Shown: one piece after another, positions 47,910 through 60,249 of the stretch
Layout: every line of letters begins with the position of its first letter
How positions within the stretch are numbered: position 1 is the first letter of the stretch
Assembly: GCF_905163445.1 (NCBI RefSeq)
Contig: NC_053183.1
Location: 3,596,001 to 3,660,000 of the forward strand
Source: Pararge aegeria
Taxonomy: Eukaryota; Arthropoda; Insecta; Lepidoptera; Nymphalidae
Direction: 5' to 3'
Length of the DNA: 64,000 nt
The notes under the pieces: generated by a model
Told to the model about the DNA's origin: nothing
The model's database searches: none
What the model saw: the letters and a program-made list of their open reading frames with translations, nothing else
Made by a program: the position numbers and the translations under genes

Positions 47910-48741
47910 GTATGTTTATTGTGGGCTCCTTCTTAGCCGGGCGCGTTTTATATTCTCGTAGCTTTACTCTTAAGTTAACGAATGTAGTTTTCGCCATTAT
48001 CGCACTACTCTAATATGAACTCTAAGATGATTCTTCATTATAAAGTTCCATTTTCTTTGGAAGGTCGGCGATCTTGAGGCATCTTTGATGCCGCGGCTCT
48101 GAATAAGGAACGAGTGCTTAAGGTACTGCAGATACACAATCGAACTATTGCGTGATCACCCTTTGTCGCTGCGTTGTGGTGTGGTTGTGATGAGTGTGAA
48201 TACTCCCTTATACTAACATAATACGATGCTGTTTCTTTTCTTCTATTCGTGGTTAGCTCGAGTCCATTGTTATGAGAATAGTTTCATTTTTTTCTTCTAA
48301 TGAACGAGCGGACTTGTTTAAATAGGGCATGAGTTAATTTTCTGAAAGCTTAACGGAAAATTCGCTGTAGGTTTTGCAGTAGAACCTTTCCCGAAGTTGC
48401 TTGTAAGGAGAATTGAGAGTCTAGGCCTCGAGGCATTGCTTCTTGGGAATCGTTTGGGGAGACATTAATTTTCTCTGTGTTTGATGCTTTAACGATAGAT
48501 AGCCTTTATGGTAGTCAGTTGTCCTAAAGGTAAGAGAAAAAATGTATTTATTAATAAATTATATCTATGTTATACATTATTTATGATGTTGGAAAAGACT
48601 GCCAAACTACTGAGATTGTCAGTCTTGAGCCGGCATCTTCCCGTTAGAATCTGCCTTCCGAACCGTTGGTAGAGTCACTACAAACAACGCACTTGACGTT
48701 TCAAAAGTGCTTATATTACGCCGACTTGAAATAAATTAATT

Positions 48742-48939
48742 TTGAATATGAATTTGATTAATAGACAGTATTTAATAAATGCTTCTACTGCTAAAAGGCT
48801 TCTTGTCAACAGATTAAAGCCTCTATTGGTACGTTCATATCAATCTGGCATTGTTCCAAATCTATCTCCGGATCTCCTCTATTTGTTGGTCGGATTATAT
48901 TTTCAACGGAAACTGAAAAATGATGATTTTTCACAATAA
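48742..48939 (+). other. Isolated 65-codon open frame of unknown origin
   Basis: It begins at the end of a LINE 3' tail and reads LINASTAKRLLVNRLKPLLV, then RSYQSGIVPNLSPDLLYLLV. Composition is protein-like and it is repeated nowhere else here. It could be a transposon-protein relic or a terminal exon. I do not recognise it. Confidence 0.25.
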
Positions 48940-50001
48940 TATGTCTTCTTATAAAACTGTTGTTTAGCTATTTTATTTATCCGACAATGTTACGAACATA
49001 GAATTACAAACATACAAAATCCTCATTCATATTATTTATTTATCTACTCTAACTCCTATTTAAGTATTTATGGTATGTTATAGTATGTCTTAGTATACAT
49101 ATTTATTTTTATATTTATCAATAGTATTGTTCTTCAAACATCGTCATCTGACTTCAAACCCGTCAAAATTCATTTATATCAGGTAGGCTTACTCTATTCT
49201 TTTGAAACATCAAGTATGTCTGTTTGTATAATTCAAAATTAATTTATTTCAAGTAGGCCTAACTTTTGAAACGTCAAGTCTGTCCGTGTGCAGCGACTCT
49301 ACCACCGGTTCGGAAGGCAGATTCTACCGAGAAGAAGCCGGCAAGAAACTCATAAAGTATCTAGGTTTTCAAGCCAGTGGCCAGCGGTGAATTACCTTTT
49401 AATCTGGCGCCAGCCCACTGTCTTCGTGTAAGCCATGCTTAATAATAATCATTTCTCAAGGACCTTAAACCTTTATATGGGAGATGTTCCTTTCTAAAAA
49501 AATATAGCAAAAAATCCTATCTTACATGTACATTTATTAATCAAACTTTCTTCCCATTGATAACATTATTATATCGTATTTGATTATGATCACATGAAAC
49601 TGTATTTTATATCACACTGAAAGTCTGGCAATGTTCCATCATCCATGTAAAAACATCCCAACGGTACTATCTGTTTAACAGATTATTTCGCTAGTCTAAT
49701 AGGTAATATTATTTTTAAATTTTTCATGGCTTGGCTCTAAATTATTATACTTGTTGAATTTACGACTATTGAACTAATGGACATATTTATAAGTAATGTG
49801 GAGAAATAAATAAATCATTCATTCATTCATTCTTTCATTCATTAACTCACTCATTCATGCATTTATGTATAGCGTGTAACTATAATACATTTATTAGGTA
49901 TTGGGTAATTCAAAAGTTAAGTTGGGTTTTTATAAAATATCTCAGTAGCCTCGGAGAGCACGTTAAGCCGTCTTCGATGCCTGAAAGATTACTTGGACCC
50001 A

Positions 50002-50361
50002 ATGGGATTCAAAACGACTTAATTTATTTTCACCATTTTTTTTACCAACAGAAAACAAAATTATCATGAAGTAGCATAGGCTATAATTTTTTTCATTTCA
50101 TTTCTATCATTTTTTTTAATTGGTGTTCAGTATTGGCTCATATATAAATATGAACTTCCGAGAAGAAATTCGGTTGTTTCTTTGTACACAATGGGATTCA
50201 AAACGACTTAATTTATTTTAACCATTTTATTACCAACAGAAAACAAAATTATCATGAAGTAGCATAGGCTATCATTTTTTTTATTTCATTTCTATCATTT
50301 TTTTTTAATTGGTGTTCAGTATTGGCTCATATATAAATATGAACCTCCGAGAACAAATTCC
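50002..50361. repeat. Tandem duplication, period 189 bp
   Basis: ATGGGATTCAAAACGACTTA occurs at 50002 and 50191. About 170 bases of each copy match closely, to AAATATGAACNTCCGAGAA. Confidence 0.9.
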
Positions 50362-51279
50362 TTCGCATTTCATTGAAGTCGGTTGGAAAACATGAAAAAG
50401 ACTGTTCTCTATCTTGTATCTCATGAATTTTTCTAGGGTCTATCAGACACGAGCCTCCATTTGTGCATGTTCTGAATTCTGGCGTCGTTCCAAATACATT
50501 ATACTTTACGCGGGCAGAGCGCGCTCATCGTCATTCGTCGTATGAAAATTATGAGCAGCAAAATATGAGGGCGGATAAAAAAATGCATATTTATTTAGGA
50601 CTTTAAAAATCCAGGATTCATTATGCGATTAGGTATCGGAATGGTTTCGGCTTATATTTTGGGGAGACCGAAATGTATCCCCGGGAAGTTATTTTCTTTA
50701 GAGCGCCTCCGCTGCGAGCGCTGCGAAAAATGTTAAAATTCCGATAAAATCAAGTATGACGAAGTTTAAAAGTTCAAAAACAAAGTCCACGCTAACATGT
50801 GTTGGTCTTTCTTTTGACTTATACGCGGACCAGACGCAAGAGACCGCTAGTATATTGATATCTCTATGGGAGGTATCGGGAATAGTAAAAAAAAAGAAAC
50901 ACAGTAGTCAGACGCCTTTGATCTCGTTCTAAAAGCCGACCTCGTCTAGAAAGCGACATGGACTTACTTACATTACTCCTTAAGACAGTAAGCGTTCTTC
51001 CTGCACCTTACATTTACATACCATTTGGTCTGTATATATAGCGTATGGCTACCCTTACTCCCCCCTTCTTCCAGCAACAAAGGAAATATAACGGGAGTAA
51101 CGGAAAAACGGGTAGCAGCGCCCTTTGTGCTACTACTACCACATACTGCGATTGTCAACCCGCTCAGTGTGGTGATTATTGGCAAACGTCATCGTTCTTC
51201 ATCGGTCATCGGATCGTTGGGAGAGGTCTTTCGTCCTGCAGTAGACTGTTAAGATTGATCCTTACTTTGTACTTCAGAT

Positions 51280-51778
51280 CAGTGGTGTGCATTAAGGGGA
51301 ATGCACAGGGTATGCAGATGATATAAAATGAGTTATATTAATCCAGTACGAGTTATAAAAACTTAAGGATAGAATTTTTATAACTCTTACAAAGCCTATC
51401 CTTAAGTTTTTTATGACTAAACTAGCTGTTGCCCGCGACTTTGTCTGCGTTTGATTTTGTTTTTTGATGGGGCATTCAATTTAGTTTTAGTTTAGCTTCA
51501 AGTAGTACTTAAAGTAGTTTCAGCTTTTAGTTTGCTGCTGTGAGCTGAGGAGTTCTGTTCTGCCGGAGTTATGGTGTAAAATCATCAAACACTTTCAACC
51601 CCTCTCCCAAAGGAACCGAATTTAATATCGGGATAAAAAGTATTCTATATTACTTGTAACACTTCCAAGAATATGTGTACAAAGTTTCATGAGGATCGGT
51701 TTAGTAGTTTTTGCGTGAAAGCGTTACAAACAAACTGTAATCTGCATACCCTGTGCATACCCTCTATGCACGTCATTG
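51280..51778. mobile_element. hAT-type MITE carrying a reversed Helitron fragment
   Basis: The outer element (family of 6937) is flanked by CTTCAGAT at 51272-51279 and 51779-51786. Inside, 51422-51737 is a reversed, 5'-truncated Helitron-like piece starting CTAGCTGTTGCCCGCGACTT. Confidence 0.75.
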
Positions 51779-52139
51779 CTTCAGATATAAATAGATGCAA
51801 GTCTTCAGGTCAATCCGCATCACCAATTGATTAAGCGATTAGCGTTCCGCTAAGCACACTCAAGTAAATTTTGATTAAACAACAAGTCGTGTAGTAGATC
51901 ACAAATTAAATATTTGACGAGACGATCAAACAGTTTCCAAGCGACTTTGTTATCCTGCTCAACCACTGCTTCTAATTGAAAGGTATTTGAAACATCAATC
52001 GCCTTCAAAGCTCACTGATTTAAGAATTGCAGATTTCTCGCAGCTTTTGTATTCTTAGAGCTTTTATGTAACTTTTTCTGTGAAATAAATACTTATTTCA
52101 TTTCTTTCTCTCTTCTACTTCATCACGTGCTAATCTCTA

Positions 52140-52585
52140 TCCCTACTAATATTATAAAAGTCAACGTAAGTTTGTTTGTTACGCTTTCACGCAAAAACTA
52201 CTTATCCGATCCTCATGAAACTTTGTACACATATTCTTGGAAGTGTTAGAAGTAATATAGGATACTTTTCATCCCGACATTAAGCTCGGTTCTTTTGGGA
52301 GAGGGGATGAAAGTATTTGACGATTTTACACTATAACTCCGACAAATTATAACCGATTTAAATAATTATTTTTGTACTATAGAGGATATAATATGTGTTT
52401 AATTTTGCCCAAACTTTGTGTAGATCTAATGAATGTGATAGGAGATAGAGGACAGAACTCCTCAGCGGACAGCAGCAAACCCCTCATTTAAGGCATACTG
52501 AACACTTTAATTTTTTTTGGAACTACAACTAAATTAAACGCCACATCAAAAAACAAAAGCAGACGAAGTCGCGGGCAACAGCTTG
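52140..52585 (+). mobile_element. Non-autonomous Helitron-like element
   Basis: It starts TCCCTACTAATATTATAAAA and ends GACGAAGTCGCGGGCAACAG then CTTG, a variant of the usual CTAG. It is very close to the copy at 11735-12175. Confidence 0.65.
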
Positions 52586-52850
52586 TCCGGAATAAAGTAT
52601 TAAAATAAAAATCTAAATAAATTTATTTCAAGTAGGCGTAGTTCATAAGCACTTTTGAACAGTCAAATCTGATAGGGACTCTACCACCGGTTCGGCAGGT
52701 AGATCCTACAGAGAAGAACCGGCAAGAAACTCAGCAGATTGCTCTTTTTCAAGATCATTTAACAGTTTACAATCTATAGAATTTTAGTATCTTGTGAGAG
52801 ATGAGAGCGGAGCGGCCTGCTTCCAAGCAGCCTTGTCGTTAAGAAATTCA

Positions 52851-54168
52851 TCAATAAATAAATAAATAAATATACAACGACAATTCATACATCACCACAC
52901 GGCCCCAAAGTAAGCGTAGCTTGTGTTATAGGTACTTAGATGACTGATAAATATTTTTATGAATAATATACATACAGTGGCGTTCCTAGGGTTTTGAATT
53001 TGAGCAAGCCCAGTTACCTAAAGGACAAATTTAACTCGTCATGATCTCTAAGTCACCATTCTTGTGTGCTAAATGACAAACAATATCAACAAATCTTTGA
53101 AAAACACCACGGTTAGGGTCAGCACGCGCATTATGATAAAGAAGTTTCTATGCAATGTTTGCCAAAATTAAAAAGTAATCATAGTAATCCCAAGTGTTTC
53201 TTTGAGTTCTGCTCTCTTTAATTCTTATGAAGCCTGGTAATTTATGTCGTAACCAGCCGCGTTCCAACCATTCTTTTCATTAGAAACCAAATATGCAAAA
53301 AATTACCTGTTGTTCGTCAATTATTTTTTGATTTCGCCACAGAAACAAAAACAATTTGCACACAAATTGAGCTCACATTTAACAATATTTACTATAATTT
53401 GTAAAAAAACAAACCAGTAAAATGCACTATTCAACTCAACTCAACTCAACAAAAAAAACAATAATAAACTCCTAACTAATAGTTACTAATCAATAATAAT
53501 GAATCTGTCAAGTGTCAACTAGTTGTAACGCAAACAATAACACGCGTGAAGTTGTTTCAATTCGCTCGCTGGTCATCTTCACTAACTTCAACTCGCAATC
53601 TAGCATTTGATCTCCATACTAAATTATTAAATAATCTAGATTGTCTCTGCTAAATACATTGAAATTTCTATGAGAGAGAACAGTAAAATAAAAGCCCCAT
53701 ATAATCAAATGAGTGTGAGCGAGTCAAAGCGGGGCCTCCGATCTCGTACGAAGACACGCGAAGAGCGCGATAGTGATAGTTCGGCGCGGCGCCGCGCCGT
53801 TCGGCTGGTTGCTACCACAGAGTCTACCAGCCAGAGTAACGTAGTGCTTGCAGTAAAGTAGACAAAGAGTATATACATTATTAAGCAAAAGTTAAAACAT
53901 TGTATTTATATCCTCATTGCTATCAAGTTTTAATTATTTTGTTAATTTCATTTCGGAATAGTCGAGAAATATTTAAAAGAGATATTTATTGTAACGCAAG
54001 CCCGGCTTTTCGGCTTGTATGGTAGTACCGCCACTGTATACATATAAACACCCGGACGCTGAAAAATATTCGTGTTCATCACGCAAACATTTTCCAGTTG
54101 TGGGAATCGAACCCACGGCCTTGGACTCAGGAAGCAGGATCGCCGCTTACTGCGCCAATCGGCCGACA
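52851..54168 (-). repeat. SINE-1 split by a hAT element
   Basis: The SINE tail and body (52851-52974) and head (54037-54168, with B box GGGTTCGATTCCC on the minus strand) are separated by the element at 52975-54036. Confidence 0.75.
52975..54036. mobile_element. 1,062-bp non-autonomous hAT element
   Basis: The ends are CAGTGGCG and CGCCACTG, and the 8-bp TATACATA is duplicated at 52967-52974 and 54037-54044. No transposase motif is seen; the longest plus-strand frame (53670-53861) is basic and unrecognised. A reversed partial copy of its left portion is at about 61185-61382. Confidence 0.8.
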
Positions 54169-54354
54169 ATGGTATAGTAACCACGATGTATTAAATGTGT
54201 AAGAGCATCCTCATTATACTCCATCGCACAAATGACTTTTGCACATTTCGAAGATATGCAGATGTCACTAACTTATTTCCATTTCGAGTAAGTCGGTTGT
54301 TTATAGTATATAACTTTTATATAAAATTTGAAATAAACGTTTCACGCCAATATT

Positions 54355-56904
54355 CATCATCATCACATCAACCGATAGACGTCCACTGCTGGACATAGGT
54401 CTTTTGTAGGGAGTTCCAAGTTCCACGATTCTGAGCCGCTTGGATCCAACGGCTACCTGCGACGCGCTTAATGTCGTCTGTCCACCTCGTTGGGGGTCGA
54501 CCAACGCTGCGCTTACCAGTACGGGGCTGCCATTCCAGCACCTTGGGACCCCAACGTCCATCCTTTCTCCGAACTATGTGCCCGGCCCATTGCCACTTAA
54601 GCTTCGCGACTCGTTGAGCTATGTCGGTAACTTTGGTTCTTCTACGAATCTCCACATTTCTGATTCGATCGCGTAGAGATACTCCGAGCATAGCTCTCTC
54701 CATCGCCCGCTGAGTGACTCTAAGCCTTCTTATGAGGCCCATAGTTAACGACCATGTTTCAGAGCCATAGGTCATCACTGGCAACACGCACTGTTCGAAG
54801 ACTTTCGTCTTCAGGCACTGAGGGATTTCTGACGAAAAGATGGCACGGAGTTTCCCGAACGCTGCCCATCCGAGTTGGATTCGGCGGTTAACCTCCTTCT
54901 CGAAATTTTACCTACCTAACTGGATCGTGTGTCCTAGGTATACGTATTCGTCAACAATTTCGAGTGCAGTGTTCTCAACGATTACTGGTTGAAGCGGAAC
55001 ATGAGCATTAGACATAATCTTCGTCTTGCTCATGTTCATTCGTAGGCCAACCTGTTGAGAAGCTCTGCTGAGGCCATCGAGCATCGTATTTAGGTCTCCC
55101 AGAGTCTCTGCCATTATGACTACATCGTCGGCAAACCGAAGTTGAGTGATGTACTCGCCGTTAATGTTGATGCCAAGTCCGTTCCATTCCAGAAGCTTAA
55201 AGACGTCCTCCAACGCAGCGGTAAATAGTTTCGGGGAGATAACATCTCCCTGTCGCACGCCTCGCTGCAATTGGATTGGTCTCGTAGTCTGATCCTGTAT
55301 ACGAACTGACATAGTGGCGTTTTTGTACAAACACTGCAACACTTGGATATACCGGTAGTCAATTCGGCATCTCTGCAGTGACCTAAACACAGCCCAAGTT
55401 TCCACCGAATCAAAGGCTTTTTCATAGTCCACAAACGCTATGCAAAGTGGCCGGTTATACTCTTCAGTCTTCTGTATAACCTGCCGCAGCGTATGAATGT
55501 GGTCTATGGTACTAAAGCCCTTACGGAAACCGGCTTGTTCGGGAGGCTGGAAGTCATCAAACCTACGAGCGAGACGATTCGTAATGACTCTCGAAAACAG
55601 CTTGTAGATATGACTCAGCAGCGAGATGGGTCTGTAATTCTTCAACAAGGTATTATCACCTTTTTTGAAGAACAGAACCACCACACTCCTGTGCCATGCC
55701 TCTGGCGTTGTGCCTTGGTGAATAACGGAATCAAACAATCGCTGAAGGACTTTCAGTATCGGTTTTCCACCTGCCTTCAGGAGTTCTGCCGTTATTCCGT
55801 CATCACCCGGCGCCTTGCCATTTTTAAGCTGCTTGAGAGCCACACTAATCTCGTATAGGCTGACGTCTGGGATATCTTCGGTATAGTGTCGAGTTAATTT
55901 GGCTCTAGGATCCTTAGCCAAATCTTCAACAGGCGTCTGTACTGTGGTGTACAACTGTCCATAAAAGTTCTCAACCTCACCCAAGATCTCAGGTTTGGAA
56001 GAGACAAGACTACCATTATTGGTCTTCAGTCGCATCAACTGGCTCTGACCGATAGACAGATCTCTAGCGAACACTTTAGAGCCTCTGTTTTGCTCGATGG
56101 CATATTTAATACGCTCTGTATTGAAGTGCCGCATATCACGAGTCTGTGATTTAGAGATCTGCCTATTAATCCGCCGGTAAGCGGACGCGTCTGCTATAGA
56201 CTGTAGTCTCATCTCTTGCCTCTCCGTCATAAGCTTGAGTGTATTGGTTGAGAACCTATTGGCCTTGTTTCTACGGTGGGCCTTGTAGAATTTGGACCCG
56301 ACTATTTGGACAGTTTCCACCAGCCTGTTGTTCAAATCGTCCACAGTGTCGCAATCTGCTAGGCAACCGAACCGGTTCTTTAGTTCTAGTTGAAAGCTCT
56401 CGGGGTTTTGAATATGGGCACGAGTAGGCCGGAGTGTAGACTTCACCAGTCTGACTCTTTCAAGTTGAACGTTTATACTCAATGTGCCTCTTACCATACG
56501 GTGATCACTTCCGGTTTTAACCCTGTTGATCACAGAGACATCATTGAATACATGCCGTTTGGTCGACATGATGAAGTCGATCTCGTTTCTCGTGGAACCA
56601 TCGGGGCTTATCCAGGTCCATTTCCTGTGTGGCCGCTTCTTGAAGAAGGAGTTCATCATATAAAGGCCCTCCTTCTCCATGAAGTCAGCCAACATTTGAC
56701 CCCTGTGGTTCCGTTGCCCATACCCAAATTGCCCCACCCTCAACTCTGAACCAGTTCGTTCGCCAAGCTTCGCGTTGAAATCCCCCATCACAATATTGTA
56801 GTAGGTGTTCGAGGCATGTATGGCTTTTGAAATGTCCTCATACAAAACCTCTACATCCTCGTCTGGGTGTGCCGAAGTCGGCGCGTATACCTGTATGACC
56901 TTCA
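54355..56904 (-). mobile_element. 5'-truncated RTE-type non-LTR retrotransposon
   Basis: ACGCCAATATT is duplicated at 54344-54354 and 56905-56915. The minus-strand element ends in a TGATGATGATGA run, as RTE elements do. The 5' part of the endonuclease was lost at insertion. The single internal stop and clean duplication suggest a fairly recent insertion. Confidence 0.85.
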
Positions 56905-56911
56905 ACGCCAA
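54368..56911 (-). pseudogene. RTE endonuclease/reverse transcriptase ORF, one in-frame stop
   Basis: One frame runs from 56911 to 54368. It is broken only by a TAA at 54908-54910 after YLGHTIQLGR, and resumes NFEKEVNRRIQLGWAAFGKL in the same frame. The partial endonuclease has GDFNAKLG (residues 43-50 of the frame) and SDHR (135-138). Reverse transcriptase blocks follow: LKNGKAPGDDGITAELLKAG, FVDYEKAFDSV, GVRQGDVISPKLF and FADD (593-596). The C-terminal end has YGSETW and WAGHIVRR. The apparent start is a TTG partly in flanking DNA, so no functional N-terminus remains. It would have copied element RNA into DNA at a nicked target. Frames on the other strand (55493-55858, 56390-56749) are shadows. 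Confidence 0.9.
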
Positions 56912-56915
56912 TATT

Positions 56916-57314
56916 ATTTAAGTGAAAATTGGCTTTATAAAATTAGCTTGATATACGACTCTATTATATAGCTTGATATCGACTAATTTTTATTTTAATA
57001 TATAAATAAAATAAAAATAAATATTAAACTCTATAGGGTCTTCTCGTCTTTTAAATTGCTCGCCCTAAATGTTGTTGGTACACCCCGCCCAACCGCTTCC
57101 GCGCTAACCAAAGATATCTACATTTTGCTTGCTCGATCGCGCAAGTTTTAAAACAATCTGTAGTTAAAATATAAAGTTCTCGGTCGCCTCCGTCGGTGTA
57201 AGCAATCATCAAAGAACCCGGTGTTTGAGTTGTAAATGTAAGGTGGGAATACGACACGTGCGTGTCAATCGATCAGTCGATTTATTTCATTTCCAATAAA
57301 ATGTAAATTGGAAG
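56916..57314. other. Spacer, no supported gene
   Basis: A 68-codon minus-strand frame at 57051-57257 is open and moderately GC-rich, but has no splice or start context I trust. Its GTGGGAATNNNACA edge resembles 58089-58115. Confidence 0.3.
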
Positions 57315-57524
57315 CGGTGATAGCCCAGTGGGTAAGAGCTAGACTTCACTTTCGGGGGAGAGTTCGAATCCCAGCACGCACCTCTAACTTTTTTAAGTTA
57401 CGTGCGTTTTAAACTATCACTCGCTTCAACGTTGAAGGTACACATCATGGGGAAACCTGCATGCCTGAGAGTTCTGCATAATGTTCTCAATTGGTGGACT
57501 CCACACAGGAGTCCACCAATTGAG
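57315..57524 (+). repeat. SINE-2 ending in a perfect self-inverted hairpin
   Basis: SINE-2 runs from GATAGCCCAGTGGGTAAGAG to ATGTTCTCAA. CTCAATTGGTGGACTCC (57486-57502) then pairs with 57508-57524. The first arm includes the reverse complement of the SINE's own TGTGGAGTCCACCAA. Confidence 0.75.
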
Positions 57525-57764
57525 TTTTATTTTTAACTGAAAGACATCATATACTGCAGCTCTAACATCACATACAAAATTAAAACAATGTGACTCGTTT
57601 TACTTTATTAGGAACGCGTCGCGTAGCGTAGATACTATGCACGTGTCGGTCGTTTATCTTCAATAGGGTTGACATAAATAAATTAAAAACTTAGAATGTT
57701 TTAATTTCTTTGTTATTTTTACAGGGTCATTCTTTATGAAATATACTTATGCATCTTTCAATGT

Positions 57765-57905
57765 TTTTTTTATTTAACTCTTTATTTGTACACCACTATG
57801 AAGTTAGGGAAAAAAAAACAATAGAAATACAAAGACAGAAGTAGAATACAAAAGGCGGCCTTATCGCTTAGTAGCGATCTCTGCCAGGCAACCTTTTACA
57901 GCCAA
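57765..57905 (-). repeat. LINE 3' end, reversed
   Basis: It shares GGCGGCCTTATCGCTTAGTAGCG-type sequence and TTTGTACACCAC with the copies at 42421 and 62447. Confidence 0.55.
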
Positions 57906-59084
57906 TGTAACACGTTGTATACACATAAAAATTTAAATATGTTAAAGAATTAATGAATGTTTATATGTATATTCATATATTTACTAGATATTACTACTAT
58001 CATTGATTTAACAAGTAAAGATACATAGTAGGTCAGACAACAGTCGAAGAAGTATAAACATCGAGTAGTGTTTAAGTTGAGCACGTAATGTGGGAATGTC
58101 ACATGTGTTTGTCGATCGATCTTCTTTTGTTTATTATTATAAGACTAGCTTTTGTACGCGGCTATGCTATTCGATTGTCATACCAATTTCAAAATTTTAT
58201 TTTGGCCCTCCGGAAAGAGGTGAATCTTTACTACTTATTCCATACCACCTTAAGCTTTTCTGAGTATATTAAATAACACTTGCTTTAACAGTGAAGGAAA
58301 TATGGTGATGAAAGTTCTCCAAAATGTTTTCAATGAGAGTTCTCCAAAATGTTTTCAATATTAATGTCATGCGCCAAACAGCTAAGCATGCTAGAATCTT
58401 AGACTGCATCATCACTTACCACCAGGTGAGATTACAGTTAAGGGCCAACTTGTAGTAGATGAAAAAAGTGCAATCCAAAGGCTCGAGATGAAGAACAGTC
58501 TATTGCCATTCCATTTATTCTATATACATATATAAACAAACATACATAGGTGGTTAAATATGTACATAACACTTCCTTTGCTCACCATAGACAGGTAGTA
58601 CCAGTCGAAAAACCCGACAAACAAAAGTTCGGAACACTCTTCACTGTAACGTGAAACTTTACAGACAATTTTAACTAGCGGTGTTTTGTCCCTCAAAGAG
58701 AGCTTGTGCACTGCACCCTGCATGGTTGCGACTTGCTCATCTCTGGCAATCTTAGCTGTCACACGTCACTTTTGTATTTGTTTTTTATGCAACATTGTCA
58801 TTTGACAGCAATGATCGCGAGATTTACGCCTGTCGCCAACCTGTTGTGAGATAAGTAATCACCCTTTCGGTCGACAGTAAATCACAGGATATCAGACAAG
58901 AGTAATCTTTTCCAATTATCATCATCTTCATAACAATACCGGCCTATTACATATCTGGCATATCTCTCTCTCTCTTCCTAGAACCGCCACACTGGCGTCC
59001 TGCTTTACGCGGACTATAGCAAATTAAGCTTAACTTCCATTAAAAAGCACTTAACTGAAAAGCTAAATAAATTAATAATAATAA

Positions 59085-59314
59085 ATACATAAAAATACTA
59101 CGTCAATTCACACATCACCATCTGGCCCTAAAGTAAGCGTAGCTTGTGTTATAGGTACTAAGGTGAATGATGAATATTTTAAAGAATAATTTACATAAAT
59201 ACATAATATGATATACATATAAACAATCAGACACTGAAAAACATTCATGTTCATCACACAAACATTTTGGGTATCGAAAAGAAAGCAGGGTCGCTGCCCA
59301 CCGCGCCAATCGGC
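59085..59314 (-). repeat. SINE-1 copy
   Basis: It is a reverse-orientation copy with a partly deleted head (CCGCGCCAATCGGCTGTGAA at the right end). Confidence 0.65.
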
Positions 59315-59355
59315 TGTGAAAAGTTAGAGGTGCGTGCTGGGTTCGAATTCGGTCT

Positions 59356-59463
59356 TCCCGAAAGGAAGTCTCAAATCTTATGACTTGAAGTCTCAAGTCA
59401 TAAGATTTGACTTAAAGTCTTGATTGACTTACTTGATGATTTGACTTACTTCCTTTCGGAAGT
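59356..59463. repeat. Double hairpin next to a SINE-2 head
   Basis: The inner arms AAATCTTATGACTTGA (59373-59388) and 59393-59408 are perfect. The outer arms CCCGAAAGGAAGT (from 59358) and ACTTCCTTTCGG pair around them. The left flank (GAGGTGCGTGCTGGGTTCGA) is a reversed SINE-2 head. Confidence 0.65.
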
Positions 59464-59619
59464 TCCACTACATACTAGACTATCACTGTTTATTTTCTAA
59501 TAAAAGTTATTTACAAACGATATTTCAAGTAAATATCAATATCTACGTCGTAATACTTAGCCTATTGATGTTCCACAGACCTTCTATCTCAAAGAAGAGA
59601 GGTTTTAGGCGAGGTATTA

Positions 59620-59790
59620 TCCAAATTAAGCTTAATTTGCTATACTCCGCGAAAAGCAGGAGAATCTGTGTGGTGTAATTTATAATTTCTTCAATGCTTA
59701 TACTCCACACCAAACAGATCGTCGGTAATATACCCTCTACACACGTTTCGCTCCGAAACCGGAGCATCCTCAGGAGATGTTGACTTTACA
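59620..59790. mobile_element. Fragment of the CTCCGCGAAAAGCAGG element
   Basis: It is the same block order as 14315-14480, through CGAAACCGGAGCATCCTCAG. Confidence 0.55.
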
Positions 59791-60249
59791 ATGAGAGGAG
59801 GTGGTGACAACTGTATTCCGATCTGCCGTCACCACATGGCATTTGTATCGTATCCATGACTATTGTTCTAAGTAATGGTTAGACTTCTGAAAACAAAAAT
59901 ATATAAGATTGACTTACTGATACACCATGACGCTTATTGCCGACTGTAATTTATCGCTTTTGAATCTGGCGTAGTGCACAAGCGCTCTCAAGGATATTTT
60001 CATGTTATCGTCAAAAAACGTGTTGAAAACAAACACTCCGCAACAGTTAAAAATAAACCTGTGCGAAAAGCCCTTTGAGTCTAAAAAGTACCAGCAAAAT
60101 ATACTGTTCTAAAAATAGAGGCTTTTTCGTACGCTTGTTTTTGTTTGTTATTGTTTTAGACGGCTCTGATAAATACATGTTTTCTTCATTTAGATGTGTT
60201 TTTTTTATGCCACTGCAAGCTTTATAATTTCTGAATATTCTCTGGTGTA

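Noticed and set aside
55493..56749. Plus-strand frames of 119-121 codons at 55493-55858 and 56390-56749
   Set aside because: They lie opposite the RTE reverse transcriptase frame and have no independent support.
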